Shown: positions 34,953-44,392, numbered from the stretch's first letter. The stretch is DNA of 64,000 nucleotides from Desulfosporosinus sp. Sb-LF (GCF_004766055.1 NZ_SPQR01000001.1:124001-188000); one strand, 5' to 3'. A program made the numbers and translations. The notes: a model not told the origin generated them from the sequence alone.

Positions 34953-35960
34953 ATGGATTTAAAACGAATGGGAAACCAGACCGTGGTGTTTGCCAATCCT
35001 CCAGTCATTTTATCGTCATATTCTGTGGTAGGTCCTAAAGAAGGGCAAGGTCCTCTAGGGAAGACATTTAGTAAGATATGGAAAGACCAACTACACGGTG
35101 AGAAATCCTGGGAGGTCGCTGAGAGCAAAATGCTCCTGGAAGCCTTGAAGGGAGCTATTGATCAAGTGACTGTCCCTTTAGAGCAAATTGACTTCATGTT
35201 AGCTGGAGACTTACTTAATCAAATGATCTCTTCAAATTTTGCTGCACGCCAAATGGCACTTCCGTTGATCGGTATTTATGGGGCCTGTTCTACGATGGCC
35301 TTGGGTATGGCTTTGGGTAGTATGTTGCTTGATGGGGGTTTCGCCCGGCATGTTCTTGTGGGGGTATCCAGTCACCATGATACGGCTGAACGACAATTCC
35401 GATCTCCATCTGAACAGGGCACCCAAAGGGCTATGAGTGCACAGTGGACGGTGACTGGAGCGGGAAGTGTGCTTCTCGGGCGGAGTGGGACGGGACCACG
35501 AATCACATCAGCAACGATTGGACGAGTCATCGATTATGCCGAAAAGAATGTCAATAATATGGGTTCAGCCATGGCCCCAGCGGTAGCAGATACGGTTATA
35601 AATCATTTCCACGATTTACAGCGTAAATCAGCAGATTATGATTTGATTGCCTCAGGGGATCTAGGAGCGGTCGGTCTCGCTCTCGCAACAGAAGTACTTA
35701 AGAGAAGTGGTGTCGATATGGGAACTAAATTCACCGACTGTGGGATTAAAATTTTCGATGCAAGTCAAGATGTCCACGCAGGAGGAAGTGGATGTGGCTG
35801 TTCAGCTGTTGTTTTTGCCGGGGATATTATGCAAAGGCTTAAAACAGGGGAACTAAAGCGAGTTTTGCTAGTGGGTAGTGGTGCATTGCATAGCCCAACG
35901 TCCGCATTGCAAGGAGAATCGATTCCAGGTATAGGGCATGGAGTTGTTATTGAATCATGA
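34953..35960 (+). CDS. spoVAD: Stage V sporulation protein AD
   Basis: This protein of about 335 residues has a thiolase-like fold and binds dipicolinic acid for the SpoVA channel. GACSTMALGMALGSMLLDGG (about 110-130), SSHHDTAERQFR and GGSGCGCSAVVFAGD match the family. ATG 34953 is chosen over 34935 because its N terminus (MDLKRMGNQTVVF) aligns with the start of the B. subtilis protein. Neither has a strong ribosome-binding site. Confidence 0.95.
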   Translation: MDLKRMGNQTVVFANPPVILSSYSVVGPKEGQGPLGKTFSKIWKDQLHGEKSWEVAESKMLLEALKGAIDQVTVPLEQIDFMLAGDLLNQMISSNFAARQMALPLIGIYGACSTMALGMALGSMLLDGGFARHVLVGVSSHHDTAERQFRSPSEQGTQRAMSAQWTVTGAGSVLLGRSGTGPRITSATIGRVIDYAEKNVNNMGSAMAPAVADTVINHFHDLQRKSADYDLIASGDLGAVGLALATEVLKRSGVDMGTKFTDCGIKIFDASQDVHAGGSGCGCSAVVFAGDIMQRLKTGELKRVLLVGSGALHSPTSALQGESIPGIGHGVVIES

Positions 35961-35975
35961 AAGGAGCAACTACCT

Positions 35976-36338
35976 ATGTTTGATATGATTATTCCGGCCT
36001 TTATTGTTGGAGGGATCATTTGCGTCATTGGGCAACTTCTAATGGACTTGACAAAACCAGCATTTACTCCCGCTCATGTCCTGGTCTCTTTTGTAACGGG
36101 TGGAGTAATCCTGGGTGCTTTGGGCTTGTACGAACCTCTTGTAAAAATCGGAGGAGCAGGAGCTACGATTCCCTTATCCGGTTTTGGGTATACCCTTGCC
36201 AAAGGAGCGATGGAGGCAGTTGAGAAACGGGGGATCATGGGGGCTTTTTCTGGTGGCATTGAAGCAACGGCAGTGGGGATCTCCGCAGCCGTGTTTTTTG
36301 GGTATATTATGTCTGTTGCGTTTAGTCCTAAAGGATAA
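35976..36338 (+). CDS. spoVAE: Stage V sporulation protein AE
   Basis: This 120-residue membrane protein (SpoVAEB type) is part of the SpoVA dipicolinic acid channel. PAFIVGGIICVIGQLLMD at the N terminus resembles the start of SpoVAC, and GFGYTLAKGAMEAVEKRGI is typical. Four hydrophobic segments cover most of the protein. AAAGGAGC precedes ATG 35976, 15 bases after the spoVAD stop. The separate SpoVAEA cytoplasmic protein is not present. Confidence 0.95.
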   Translation: MFDMIIPAFIVGGIICVIGQLLMDLTKPAFTPAHVLVSFVTGGVILGALGLYEPLVKIGGAGATIPLSGFGYTLAKGAMEAVEKRGIMGAFSGGIEATAVGISAAVFFGYIMSVAFSPKG

Positions 36339-36392
36339 GAGTGTGATAAATATCAAGCATGTACCAATGGATTTTCTGGGGGGTGTAAATGG

Positions 36393-37895
36393 ATGGCTGA
36401 TAAGGCAGATAATTCAAGCGAAAAAAATGTTCAAGTAAGTAAGAATTATCAAGAAAATGTAGATTACCTTAATCGGGAATTAGGGGTTCCTGATAATTTT
36501 GACATAGTGCTTCGAGAAATGTCCATTGGTGGAAAAAGAGTAGCCATTTATTCTGTCAATGGGATGGTCGACACACATGTGGCCAGTTATATTTTAGATG
36601 CTTTGATTGACTTGGAACGCTCTGATTTGATTGTGAATGCCTTGGATAAATTAGTTAAAGGACGCATTGTCAATTTACAGGTTTCTGAAGTCCAAACGAT
36701 GGATAAGGTATTCTATTTTGTTTTGTCAGGTCCGATGGCGATCTTTGTCGAGGGACAAGATAAGGCAATTATTGTTGATGCTCGAACGTATCCAGCTCGT
36801 CAGCCTCAGGAACCTGATATGGAGCGCGTAACTCGAGGATCACGCGATGGATTTACCGAGACGATAGTCATGAACACAGCCTTAATTCGCAGGCGTTTGC
36901 GTGATCCGAAATTACGCATGAAGTTGGTCCAAGTGGGAGGCCGATCTAAAACAGATGTTTGCATTGCCTATATTGAGGATATTACCAATCCGGATATGGT
37001 CAGTAAGATTCAAAAAGACATTCAAGGGATAAAAATCGATGGGGTTCCTATGGCAGAGAAAACTGTTGAGGAGTTTATTCTGGGAAGTAAATTTTGGAAT
37101 CCATACCCTCGTGTTCGTTATACTGAGCGTCCCGATGTTGCGGCAATTCATTTGCTGGAGGGTCATGTCATCATCATTGTCGACACGTCACCCTCTGTTA
37201 TGATTGCTCCAGCAACATTTTGGAGCCATGTCCAGCATGCGGAGGAATACAGACAGGAGCCGATTGTAGGAGCATATCTTCGTTGGGTGCGATTCTTTGG
37301 GATTTTCGCTGCAATCTTTCTTCTACCGTTATGGCTAGGCGCGGCTCTAAACCCACAATTACTCCCAGATTGGCTTCAGTTTATCGGTGTCACCAAGCCA
37401 ACGAAAATCCCGCTGCTATTTCAAGTATTAGTGGCTGAGTTTGGGGTGGATCTTTTGCGAATGGCCACAATTCATACGCCAGGTCCTTTAGGGACGGCTT
37501 TGGGTTTGATTGCGGCCTTTATGCTAGGGGATATCGCAGTTAAGGTAGGACTTTTTACGCCCGAGGTTGTCATGTACATTGCGATTGCCGCAGTAGGAAC
37601 GTTTGCGACTCCAAGCTATGAATTGAGTTTGGCCAACCGTTTAACGCGATTGTTTCTTGTGATTATGACGGGTCTGCTCAACTTTTGGGGGTTTGGAATT
37701 GGCTTTGTTCTGGTGTTCTTTCTTTTATGGCGGACGAAATCCTTTGGTGTGCCCTATCTCTGGCCGCTTTTACCCTTGGATATCAAAGCCTTCGGTACGA
37801 TTTTGGTGCGTTCTCCAGTCCCCATTAAAAACCAACGTCCGAGTATTTTAAAAACTCAAGATAAAGATCGACAGCCGAAGAACAGTGGCAAATAG
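36393..37895 (+). CDS. spoVAF: Stage V sporulation protein AF (GerA family)
   Basis: This 500-residue protein resembles the A subunits of germinant receptors. The soluble N-terminal part (about 1-290) shows RDPKLRMKLVQVGGRSKTDV and ITNPDMV. The membrane part (about 295-465) includes SYELSLANRLTRLF and PFxxP-like helix breaks. In B. subtilis SpoVAF is last in the spoVA operon and modulates germination. A GGGGGGTG site precedes ATG 36393. The activase genes follow 21 bases later, perhaps in the same transcript. Confidence 0.93.
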   Translation: MADKADNSSEKNVQVSKNYQENVDYLNRELGVPDNFDIVLREMSIGGKRVAIYSVNGMVDTHVASYILDALIDLERSDLIVNALDKLVKGRIVNLQVSEVQTMDKVFYFVLSGPMAIFVEGQDKAIIVDARTYPARQPQEPDMERVTRGSRDGFTETIVMNTALIRRRLRDPKLRMKLVQVGGRSKTDVCIAYIEDITNPDMVSKIQKDIQGIKIDGVPMAEKTVEEFILGSKFWNPYPRVRYTERPDVAAIHLLEGHVIIIVDTSPSVMIAPATFWSHVQHAEEYRQEPIVGAYLRWVRFFGIFAAIFLLPLWLGAALNPQLLPDWLQFIGVTKPTKIPLLFQVLVAEFGVDLLRMATIHTPGPLGTALGLIAAFMLGDIAVKVGLFTPEVVMYIAIAAVGTFATPSYELSLANRLTRLFLVIMTGLLNFWGFGIGFVLVFFLLWRTKSFGVPYLWPLLPLDIKAFGTILVRSPVPIKNQRPSILKTQDKDRQPKNSGK

Positions 37896-37916
37896 ATTTG
37901 AAAGGGTGCCAGAATC

Positions 37917-38966
37917 GTGAAAATAGGGTTTCCTCGAGCTCTTTACTATTTTGATTATTTTCCTTTTTGGGCTGGATTTTTCCATCAATTAGGGATTGAA
38001 GTGGTGACCTCCCCGCCTACACATCGACGAATCATGGAACAGGGCTTAAAGAAGGCTAGTGATGAAACATGTTTACCGCTTAAGCTGCTAGCAGGGCATA
38101 TACAAGCACTACGAGACGTTGATGCTATTTTTCTGCCCAGAATGGTCAGTGTTGAGGCGGACACGTACAACTGTCCGAAATTCTTAGGAATTCCGGAAAG
38201 TCTATTTCCGGCAGTTCCCCAAGGAATGCCTGTTCTGACAGTTACGTTAAATTGGCGGAAGGGGAAACGTCGGGTTCTTAAAGACCTTACGGTGTTTGGG
38301 GTCGAACTTGGCAAGAGTAAGTCGGATATTCGTAAAGCCTTCCTAGAAGGACAGGAATGGCAAAAACGGTATCAAGATTCAAGAGGCTCAGGTTGGGACT
38401 TTGAGGAGAGCATCCGCAAGATCGAACGTACCACAAAGGGCTTAGCTGACCTTCCTGCGATTTCTTCAATCCCTCCGAAAGTTCAAACAATAGATCGCCA
38501 GAGAATTGCGTTAGTCGGGCATTCATATCTGACGCAAGAATCGTATGCGAACCTAAATCTTGTCGCCAGAATTCGCGAGCGAGCGGATGTAGAATTAACT
38601 GAACACGTCGAACAAAAAGAGGTTGATACTCATTTATTGGGGTTACGCAAAAAGTTGTTTTGGAACCACGCTAAACAAATTTTCGGGGCAGGAAATAAGT
38701 TTGTAAAAGATCAAGAAGTGGATGGAATTATTTATCTTTCCTGCTTCGGTTGTGGGACAGATTCCATGATTCAAGAACTTTTAGCCCGAAAAGCCCGAGA
38801 ACAACATAAACCCTATATGGTGATCACCTTAGACGAACATAGTGGAGAGGCTGGTCTTGTCACGAGACTTGAAGCCTTTTTAGATATGGTGGAAAGGAGG
38901 AGGGCCCATGAAGGTAACATTTCCACATATGGGGAACGCCTGGATCGTGATTCAAACACTCTTTGA
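37917..38966 (+). CDS. Acyl-CoA dehydratase activase-related protein (DUF2229 type)
   Basis: This 349-residue cytoplasmic protein matches the DUF2229 part of large 2-hydroxyacyl-CoA dehydratase activase proteins. MKIGFPRALYYFDYFPFW, SDETCLPLKL, FLPRMVSVE, LSCFGCGTDSM and TLDEHSGEAGLVTRLEAF are typical. Conserved cysteines may bind an iron-sulphur cluster. GTG 37917 follows GAAAGGGTG at a normal distance. In many Firmicutes this unit is fused with an activase into one protein of more than 1,000 residues, but here it is separate. The frame of the next gene starts 59 bases before this stop. Confidence 0.85.
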   Translation: MKIGFPRALYYFDYFPFWAGFFHQLGIEVVTSPPTHRRIMEQGLKKASDETCLPLKLLAGHIQALRDVDAIFLPRMVSVEADTYNCPKFLGIPESLFPAVPQGMPVLTVTLNWRKGKRRVLKDLTVFGVELGKSKSDIRKAFLEGQEWQKRYQDSRGSGWDFEESIRKIERTTKGLADLPAISSIPPKVQTIDRQRIALVGHSYLTQESYANLNLVARIRERADVELTEHVEQKEVDTHLLGLRKKLFWNHAKQIFGAGNKFVKDQEVDGIIYLSCFGCGTDSMIQELLARKAREQHKPYMVITLDEHSGEAGLVTRLEAFLDMVERRRAHEGNISTYGERLDRDSNTL

Positions 38967-40059
38967 ATCCCTCAATGTTGAAGTGGTAGTCCCGCCTTCT
39001 AACAGTAAACAAACCTTAACTATGGGTACTCGGTTGTCTCCAGAATCTGCTTGTTTACCACTGAAGTTGAATCTTGGAAATTATCTTGAAGCTGCAAAGG
39101 AAGGGGCCGATACGATTGTAATTACCGGAGGGATCGGCCCCTGTCGGTTTGGTTATTATGGAGAGGTTGAACGACAGATTCTTCGGGATGCCGGGTATGA
39201 TTACGAGGTGGTGACGCTTGAACCACCAGATGGAAGTTTGCTCGGGCTTGCTAAGCGTATCCGATATCTCGCAGGAAAGGATAATTCTTGGGCACAAATC
39301 CTCAAGGCCTTACGTTTTGCTTATCGAAAAAGTGTGGCAATGGATCGAGTTGAAGACTTAATCCATGCGGCTCGGCCCAGGCTCCCAATACCGATGGAAA
39401 CGGAGAAACTGTATCATGACGCCAAACGTCGTCTTGCCCAGACCATGTCGGATAAGGGGGTACAGGATACCGTTCGCTGGGTACAGGAAAATATTCGTGA
39501 ACGTCAAGAGGAGCTAGGAACCCCTCCTGAAGGGTTTCAGAAACCCTTGCGTATAGGGATCGTTGGGGAGATCTACACTATTCTTGATCCTTATACTTCG
39601 ATGGGGCTGGAGGAAGAGCTCGGACGCTTAGGGGTGGAAGTGGATCGTTCCATATACCTTTCAGGATGGGTTGGGAATCACGTGTTTCAAGGTCTAGCTC
39701 CAGGATATCGATCGATTAAATCCTATCCAAGTCATGCCAAACCTTACTTGCCTCATTTTGTAGGGGGACATGGTCAGGAGACAGTGGGCGCTGCAGTGAA
39801 ATTTGCGCAGGAAGGGGTTAATGGAATCATTCAAATTTTCCCCTTGTCTTGCATGCCAGAGATTGTGGCTGCCAGTGTTTTGCCTAAGATTCAAGAAGCG
39901 TATAAAGTGCCGATTATGACGCTTATTGTTGATGAGCATACTGGGCAAGCCGGGATACAAACCCGTTTAGAAGCGTTCGTGGATTTGCTGGAAAGGGCAG
40001 ACCTTCAACGAGGAATAGGACAAACAAGAGGGGATGTGCTAAGTGTTGAGGGAAGATAA
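38908..40059 (+). CDS. CoA dehydratase activase-related (HgdB-like) protein
   Basis: This 383-residue protein is the second piece of the split system. It resembles the C-terminal half of the large activase-related proteins: MKVTFPHMGNAWIVIQ, ESACLPLKLNLGNYLEA, GGIGPCRFGYYGEVE, FPLSCMPEIVA and LIVDEHTGQAGIQTRLEAFV. The cysteines in CLPLK, PCRFG and SCMPE could hold an iron-sulphur cluster. AAAGGAGG lies seven bases before ATG 38908. It overlaps both neighbours, which points to a coupled three-gene unit. Confidence 0.85.
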   Translation: MKVTFPHMGNAWIVIQTLFESLNVEVVVPPSNSKQTLTMGTRLSPESACLPLKLNLGNYLEAAKEGADTIVITGGIGPCRFGYYGEVERQILRDAGYDYEVVTLEPPDGSLLGLAKRIRYLAGKDNSWAQILKALRFAYRKSVAMDRVEDLIHAARPRLPIPMETEKLYHDAKRRLAQTMSDKGVQDTVRWVQENIRERQEELGTPPEGFQKPLRIGIVGEIYTILDPYTSMGLEEELGRLGVEVDRSIYLSGWVGNHVFQGLAPGYRSIKSYPSHAKPYLPHFVGGHGQETVGAAVKFAQEGVNGIIQIFPLSCMPEIVAASVLPKIQEAYKVPIMTLIVDEHTGQAGIQTRLEAFVDLLERADLQRGIGQTRGDVLSVEGR

Positions 40060-41071
40060 GTACTTTTTAGGGGTCGATGTTGGATCAGTTAGTACGAATA
40101 TCGTTTTGTTACGGTCAGATAATACTGTGGAAGAAACTCTTTACTTAAGAACACAAGGACGGCCGATGCAAACCATTCAAGAGGGAATTAAATTGTTAAG
40201 AGCTAAAATGAGAAAATCAGCCGAGATTATCGGGGTCGGAACCACGGGAAGCGCTCGTCAGCTCGCAGCGACCTTACTTGGAGCTGATGTTGTAAAGAAC
40301 GAGATTACTGCACATGCCGTGGCTGCATCGCGAGTTAACCCCGAGGTACAGACCATCCTGGAAATTGGAGGACAAGACTCGAAGATTATTATTCTTCGAG
40401 ATGGGGTCGTTTCAGATTTTGCAATGAATACTGTTTGCGCAGCAGGAACAGGATCATTTCTCGATCAGCAGGCAGCGAGATTGGGGATTCCCATCGAGGA
40501 GTTTGGTCCGTTGGCACTTCAAGCGAAACATCCTGTGCAGATTGCCGGTCGTTGCTCAGTGTTTGCAGAATCAGATATGATACACAAGCAGCAATTAGGA
40601 CATTCGCTTCCCGATATATTGGCGGGGCTCTGCCAGGCGATGGTGCGTAATTATCTAAATAACGTTGGTAAAAATAAAGATATTCAGGGACCGATTTTCT
40701 TCCAAGGGGGTGTGGCCGCAAACCCTGGAATATGTAAAGCCTTTGAAGATGAGTTAGGGCAACCGATGATTGTGCCCGAACATTATGGGGTTATGGGTGC
40801 CTTAGGGGCAGCTTACTTAGCGCAGGAAAAAGTAGGAATGAGACCAGAAATGCAGAGTCGATTCCGCGGCTTACATCTGGCTGAGACTCAATTCCAAGCG
40901 AAAAGCTTTGAATGTTCCGGGTGTGCCAATCGATGTGAGGTTGTAGAAATCATGCAGGATGAGACAAGCCTGGCGCGGTGGGGAGATCGGTGTGGAAAGT
41001 GGTCGGTGGATGTTAGTGCGGATATTCGTACTGGTATCAAAGAACTTAAGGGAGGACAACGGGGAGCATAA
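40043..41071 (+). CDS. Acyl-CoA dehydratase activase (BcrA/BadF/HgdC family)
   Basis: This 342-residue ASKHA ATPase resembles the activases that inject an electron into 2-hydroxyacyl-CoA dehydratases or benzoyl-CoA reductases. GVDVGSVSTNIVLL (phosphate 1), EIGGQDSK, NTVCAAGTGSFLDQQA and AGRCSVFAESDMIH carry the ATP-binding loops and the two cysteines that bridge a 4Fe-4S cluster in the homodimer. The C-terminal CSGCANRCEV adds three more cysteines beyond the minimal activase. GTG 40043 follows GAGGGG. No dehydratase subunit is present in the window. Confidence 0.88.
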   Translation: MLREDKYFLGVDVGSVSTNIVLLRSDNTVEETLYLRTQGRPMQTIQEGIKLLRAKMRKSAEIIGVGTTGSARQLAATLLGADVVKNEITAHAVAASRVNPEVQTILEIGGQDSKIIILRDGVVSDFAMNTVCAAGTGSFLDQQAARLGIPIEEFGPLALQAKHPVQIAGRCSVFAESDMIHKQQLGHSLPDILAGLCQAMVRNYLNNVGKNKDIQGPIFFQGGVAANPGICKAFEDELGQPMIVPEHYGVMGALGAAYLAQEKVGMRPEMQSRFRGLHLAETQFQAKSFECSGCANRCEVVEIMQDETSLARWGDRCGKWSVDVSADIRTGIKELKGGQRGA

Positions 41072-41091
41072 AAAGTGTATAGAGGCATTTT

Positions 41092-41118
41092 GAGAACTGA
41101 AAGGTTCTCTTTTCTTTC
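41092..41118 (+). terminator. Intrinsic terminator of the activase unit
   Basis: GAGAAC at 41092-41097 pairs exactly with GTTCTC at 41104-41109 and TTTTCTTTC follows. Confidence 0.6.
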
Positions 41119-41253
41119 ATTCCGAAGGATTTAATACCGTCTTGTTTCTTCCTAATCTTTAGTCGAAAACTGCATATAGTGAGGAAAGATAAATATACGA
41201 GTAAAAGTAATGAGTGAAGTGGCGGTTTTTTGATCGAAGGGGGAGAGGCTAGG

Positions 41254-42201
41254 GTGACAGAGAGGCATTATTTGGGCATTGATATAGGCGGAACAAATAT
41301 TGTTTACGCAGTTGTTACTGCTGATGGGAAATTGATCAGGGAGCAGAGAATGAAGACAAATCCAGCGCGTAGGGCTTCCGAAATATTACATGAGGTGTTA
41401 ACGGCTAGCCAAGTGTGGATCCAGCAAGATTCCTTGATTATGTCGGTAGGCATCGGGCTGCCTGGAATTGTAGATGCTGAACGCGGGATTGCCCGAAATT
41501 GTCCGAATTTAGGATGGACCGATGTCGATGTCATAGCACCGGTCCAAGAGAATTTGGCGGTTCCGGTGCTCTTGGAAAACGATGTACGTTGTATGGCTTT
41601 AGCTGAAAGGTCATTTGGGGCTGCACGTGGCACGGATGATTCGATTTGCATTGCATTAGGAACGGGTATTGGTTCAGGGATTTTTGTACGAGGGGAATTA
41701 TTGAGAGGAACATGTGGAGCTGCAGGTGAAGTTGGACATATGACGATTATCCCAGTTGGTGGGGCGCAATGCGGCTGTGGAAATACAGGGTGTTGGGAAA
41801 CGCTTGCTTCTGGTTCAGCGATCGTAAGGCATGCACGATGCGCGCTAGAACACGCTCAAAGGTTCAATATTCCAACAGCTTTAAAGGAGCCTCTGGATGG
41901 AATTAAGGTTGCAGATGCTGCACGAGAATGGGACTCGGTCGCTGTTGCTGTGCTCCAAGAGGCTGGAAGATTCTTGGGAATTGGGCTTGCTAATCTTGTC
42001 AATTTGTTTAATCCAGAATGTGTCGTCCTTGGAGGAGGAATGGCTTTAGCAGGGGATGCGTTGTTTATCCCTGCTCAGCAAGAAATGTTACGAAGAGTAA
42101 TGGTCAATCCCATTCATAACGTGCGAATAATTCCAGCAGAACTTGGTAGCTCCGCTGGTGCCATTGGAGCTGCAGTATTAGGTCTAGTAAAAGGTGCCTA
42201 A
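41254..42201 (+). CDS. glcK: ROK-family glucokinase
   Basis: This 315-residue sugar kinase phosphorylates glucose with ATP. GIDIGGTNIVYAVV (phosphate 1), ENDVRCMALAE, LGTGIGSGIF (phosphate 2), EVGHMTI (ExGH) and the zinc motif CGCGNTGCWE (about 180-189) define the ROK family. VVLGGGMALAG is the adenosine motif. GTG 41254 is chosen because AAGGGGGAG lies about eight bases upstream. The frame is open from TTG 41230, which includes that site. The substrate is inferred from the family. Confidence 0.9.
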   Translation: MTERHYLGIDIGGTNIVYAVVTADGKLIREQRMKTNPARRASEILHEVLTASQVWIQQDSLIMSVGIGLPGIVDAERGIARNCPNLGWTDVDVIAPVQENLAVPVLLENDVRCMALAERSFGAARGTDDSICIALGTGIGSGIFVRGELLRGTCGAAGEVGHMTIIPVGGAQCGCGNTGCWETLASGSAIVRHARCALEHAQRFNIPTALKEPLDGIKVADAAREWDSVAVAVLQEAGRFLGIGLANLVNLFNPECVVLGGGMALAGDALFIPAQQEMLRRVMVNPIHNVRIIPAELGSSAGAIGAAVLGLVKGA

Positions 42202-42232
42202 TGTAGTTGGGAAAACAAATGTTTGGAGAATA

Positions 42233-42261
42233 TTGACCTCTTTGAAGAAATCTGGTATCAT
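42233..42261 (+). promoter_or_regulatory. Sigma-A promoter of the lysine riboswitch and lysA
   Basis: TTGACC at 42233-42238 and TATCAT at 42256-42261 are separated by 17 bases and lie directly upstream of the riboswitch. Confidence 0.6.
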
Positions 42262-42284
42262 TAATGGCAATTATATAATGCCTC

Positions 42285-42480
42285 ATCTCTTTGGAGGTGT
42301 GGTAGAGGCGCGAATGACAAGAGTACTGTGGAGAAAGTTGCGGAAACTGATGAACCCATAGGAAAGGGGATTTCGCCGAAGCCCAAAAAGCCGCAATTTT
42401 TGGCGCTGGGTCTGTAGTGAAGAACTGCAGGACTGTCACGCGATGCTTAGAGTCATCGTGTGGAGAACTACTCCCAACAG
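42285..42480 (+). ncRNA. Lysine riboswitch (L box)
   Basis: The leader contains the conserved L-box blocks in order: GGTAGAGGCGCGA, CAAGAGTA, AGGGGATTTCGCCGAAG, GCGCTGGGTCTG, GGACTGTCACGCG and TGTGGAGAACTACTC, the last pairing with the 5' block. It is followed by an intrinsic terminator and then lysA. Binding of lysine should favour the terminator and lower expression of diaminopimelate decarboxylase. Confidence 0.95.
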
Positions 42481-42510
42481 AGAAGAGGGTCATTGTAGCG
42501 TGCATAGTGT

Positions 42511-42550
42511 ACGGTAACGGAGGACCTCCTTCTGTTGCCGTTTTTATTTT
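42511..42550 (+). terminator. Riboswitch-controlled terminator
   Basis: ACGGTAAC and GGAGG at 42511-42523 pair with CCTCC and GTTGCCGT at 42525-42541, and a run of T with one A follows. It lies between the lysine aptamer and lysA and is the expected expression platform. Confidence 0.85.
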
Positions 42551-42592
42551 TTGGAATGTAAGATTGATTTTTAGGAATAGGGAGGAAGAAAA

Positions 42593-43927
42593 ATGAAGTT
42601 GCACGGTACACAAAGAGTGAATGAGCAGGGACATTTAGAAATTGGTGGATGTGACACGGTGGAATTGGCAAAACAATTTGGAACACCGCTCTACATTATG
42701 GATGAGGCGCATATGCGGGATATTTGCCGACAGTATTACCGTTCGTTTGTTGAAGACTTAGAAAATGCGGAAGTTATTTATGCTTCCAAAGCGTTTTCAA
42801 CGCTGGCTATGTGTCGGATTATTGATAGTGAAGGACTGGGCTTAGATGTTGTTTCTGGAGGAGAACTCTATACGGCACTTCAAGCTGATTTTCCAGTGGC
42901 ACGAATTTATTTTCATGGCAATAATAAATCCCGAGAAGAATTAACAATGGCTATCAAAGCTGGGGTTGGGCGAATTGTCGTGGATAATTTTTATGAGATG
43001 AGTGTATTAAATGATCTGGCCCAAGAATTGAATCTTCGAGTAGATATCCTCCTTCGTGTAACACCGGGAATTGAGGCACATACCCATGAGTACATTCAGA
43101 CTGGTCAGATTGATTCGAAATTTGGTTTTACATTGCCAGATGGTACAGCAGATCGAGCGTTTGATTTAGCATTGTCCTACTCCAATCTCGTTGTCAAAGG
43201 GATTCATGCTCATATCGGGTCGCAAATCTTTGAACTAGATTCTTTCAGACATGAAGTTCAGATCATGATTAACTATATGGCAGATATCAATGGACGAACA
43301 GATTTCCTTCTTCAGGAATTGAATCTCGGTGGAGGATTTGGGATTTATTACGCGACTGGGGATGATCCCGCGCAGATTTCAGACTATGCTAAAACGGTTG
43401 AAGACGCTTTAGAGGATGCCTGTCGAAAACGGAATTTCCCGCGTCCTAAAATTATTGTTGAACCAGGCCGTTCAATCGTCGGGACGGCCGGAACTACCTT
43501 GTACACTATAGGTTCTATAAAAGAGATTCCTGGAGTTCGAAAATATGTTGCAGTTGATGGTGGCATGGCAGATAATCCGAGGCCTGCGCTGTATCAAGCC
43601 CGTTATGAGGCGGTTCTAGCCAACCAAGCAGTGGAAGAAACAACCGAAACTGTTTCCGTTACCGGAAAGTGTTGTGAGTCAGGTGATATGCTAATTTGGG
43701 ACATCGAGTTACCTAAAGCCAAAGCTGGTGACCTACTCGCTGTTTCTTGTACTGGTGCTTATAACTATTCCATGTCATCAAATTATAATCGTCTTACTCG
43801 GCCAGGAGTGGTTCTCGTGGAGGAAGGTTATGCAGATGTGATCGTGAAACGTGAAACGCATTCGGATTTGCTGCGAAATGATGTTTTGCCTGCACGGTTG
43901 AACTATTTGAAAATGGCAAGTCGATAG
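42593..43927 (+). CDS. lysA: Diaminopimelate decarboxylase
   Basis: This 444-residue PLP enzyme makes L-lysine from meso-diaminopimelate. It has the fold type III barrel: IYASKAFST with the PLP lysine (about 66), GIHAHIGSQIFEL (about 203), NLGGGFGIYY, EPGRSIVGTAG and the C-terminal KCCESGDML and GAYNYSMSSNYN. GGGAGGAAG precedes ATG 42593. Transcription is controlled by the lysine riboswitch directly upstream, and a bidirectional terminator follows. Confidence 0.97.
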   Translation: MKLHGTQRVNEQGHLEIGGCDTVELAKQFGTPLYIMDEAHMRDICRQYYRSFVEDLENAEVIYASKAFSTLAMCRIIDSEGLGLDVVSGGELYTALQADFPVARIYFHGNNKSREELTMAIKAGVGRIVVDNFYEMSVLNDLAQELNLRVDILLRVTPGIEAHTHEYIQTGQIDSKFGFTLPDGTADRAFDLALSYSNLVVKGIHAHIGSQIFELDSFRHEVQIMINYMADINGRTDFLLQELNLGGGFGIYYATGDDPAQISDYAKTVEDALEDACRKRNFPRPKIIVEPGRSIVGTAGTTLYTIGSIKEIPGVRKYVAVDGGMADNPRPALYQARYEAVLANQAVEETTETVSVTGKCCESGDMLIWDIELPKAKAGDLLAVSCTGAYNYSMSSNYNRLTRPGVVLVEEGYADVIVKRETHSDLLRNDVLPARLNYLKMASR

Positions 43928-43948
43928 TATTATAAGGAATGAAGAAAA

Positions 43949-43990
43949 GGGTCCGTGTGCGTTGTATGATGCCTACGGACTCTTTTTCGT
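43949..43990. terminator. Bidirectional terminator between lysA and a minus-strand gene
   Basis: GTCCGT at 43951-43956 pairs exactly with ACGGAC at 43975-43980. TCTTTTTC follows on the plus strand and CCCTTTTC on the minus strand, so it can serve both converging genes. Confidence 0.7.
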
Positions 43991-44392
43991 TTATCGTCTT
44001 TGCGGACGAACAATCACTAGATCAAGAGCAACTAATATAAGAGTTGCAATTAAAATTAGGGATAATCCTCGAGAGGAGACCGTGGGTGCACAAGAAAGGG
44101 GAGAAATAGTATAAGAAGAGAAAGGGATCATTGAAGAAGCCGAACGGCTAGGAACCGCGGGATAGTATGGGAGGTATTGAGGATAGACAGGCAATGATGA
44201 TGGATGAGTGAATCTGGACTGAAGCGTATAGGGAGAAGGATGAGGGAGAAACAAATTTGTTGGCTGTGGACCGGAAACTTGCTGAGTAGGGCGAGTAGGG
44301 TGAGTTGTCGGAGAAGAAGGCAGGGAATTTTGATGGAAGAGTAGAGGACCTCGTAATACCGGTGTATAGCCACGGGTGTGACCGGGATTCAA
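43991..44392 (-). CDS. Proline-rich protein with C-terminal membrane anchor
   Basis: This 133-residue frame starts at TTG 44392 with AAAGGGGGG six bases upstream. About 100 residues rich in Pro, Ser, Thr and Tyr (for example LPVYPQYLPYYPAVPS) are followed by one C-terminal hydrophobic segment (LSLILIATLILVALDLVIV) and PQRR. Such tail-anchored Pro/Tyr-rich proteins occur among small spore and envelope proteins, but I do not recognise a family. An overlapping minus-strand frame at 44148-44480 lacks these features. The terminator right after the stop supports a real gene. Confidence 0.55.
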   Translation of the reverse strand: MNPGHTRGYTPVLRGPLLFHQNSLPSSPTTHPTRPTQQVSGPQPTNLFLPHPSPYTLQSRFTHPSSLPVYPQYLPYYPAVPSRSASSMIPFSSYTISPLSCAPTVSSRGLSLILIATLILVALDLVIVRPQRR

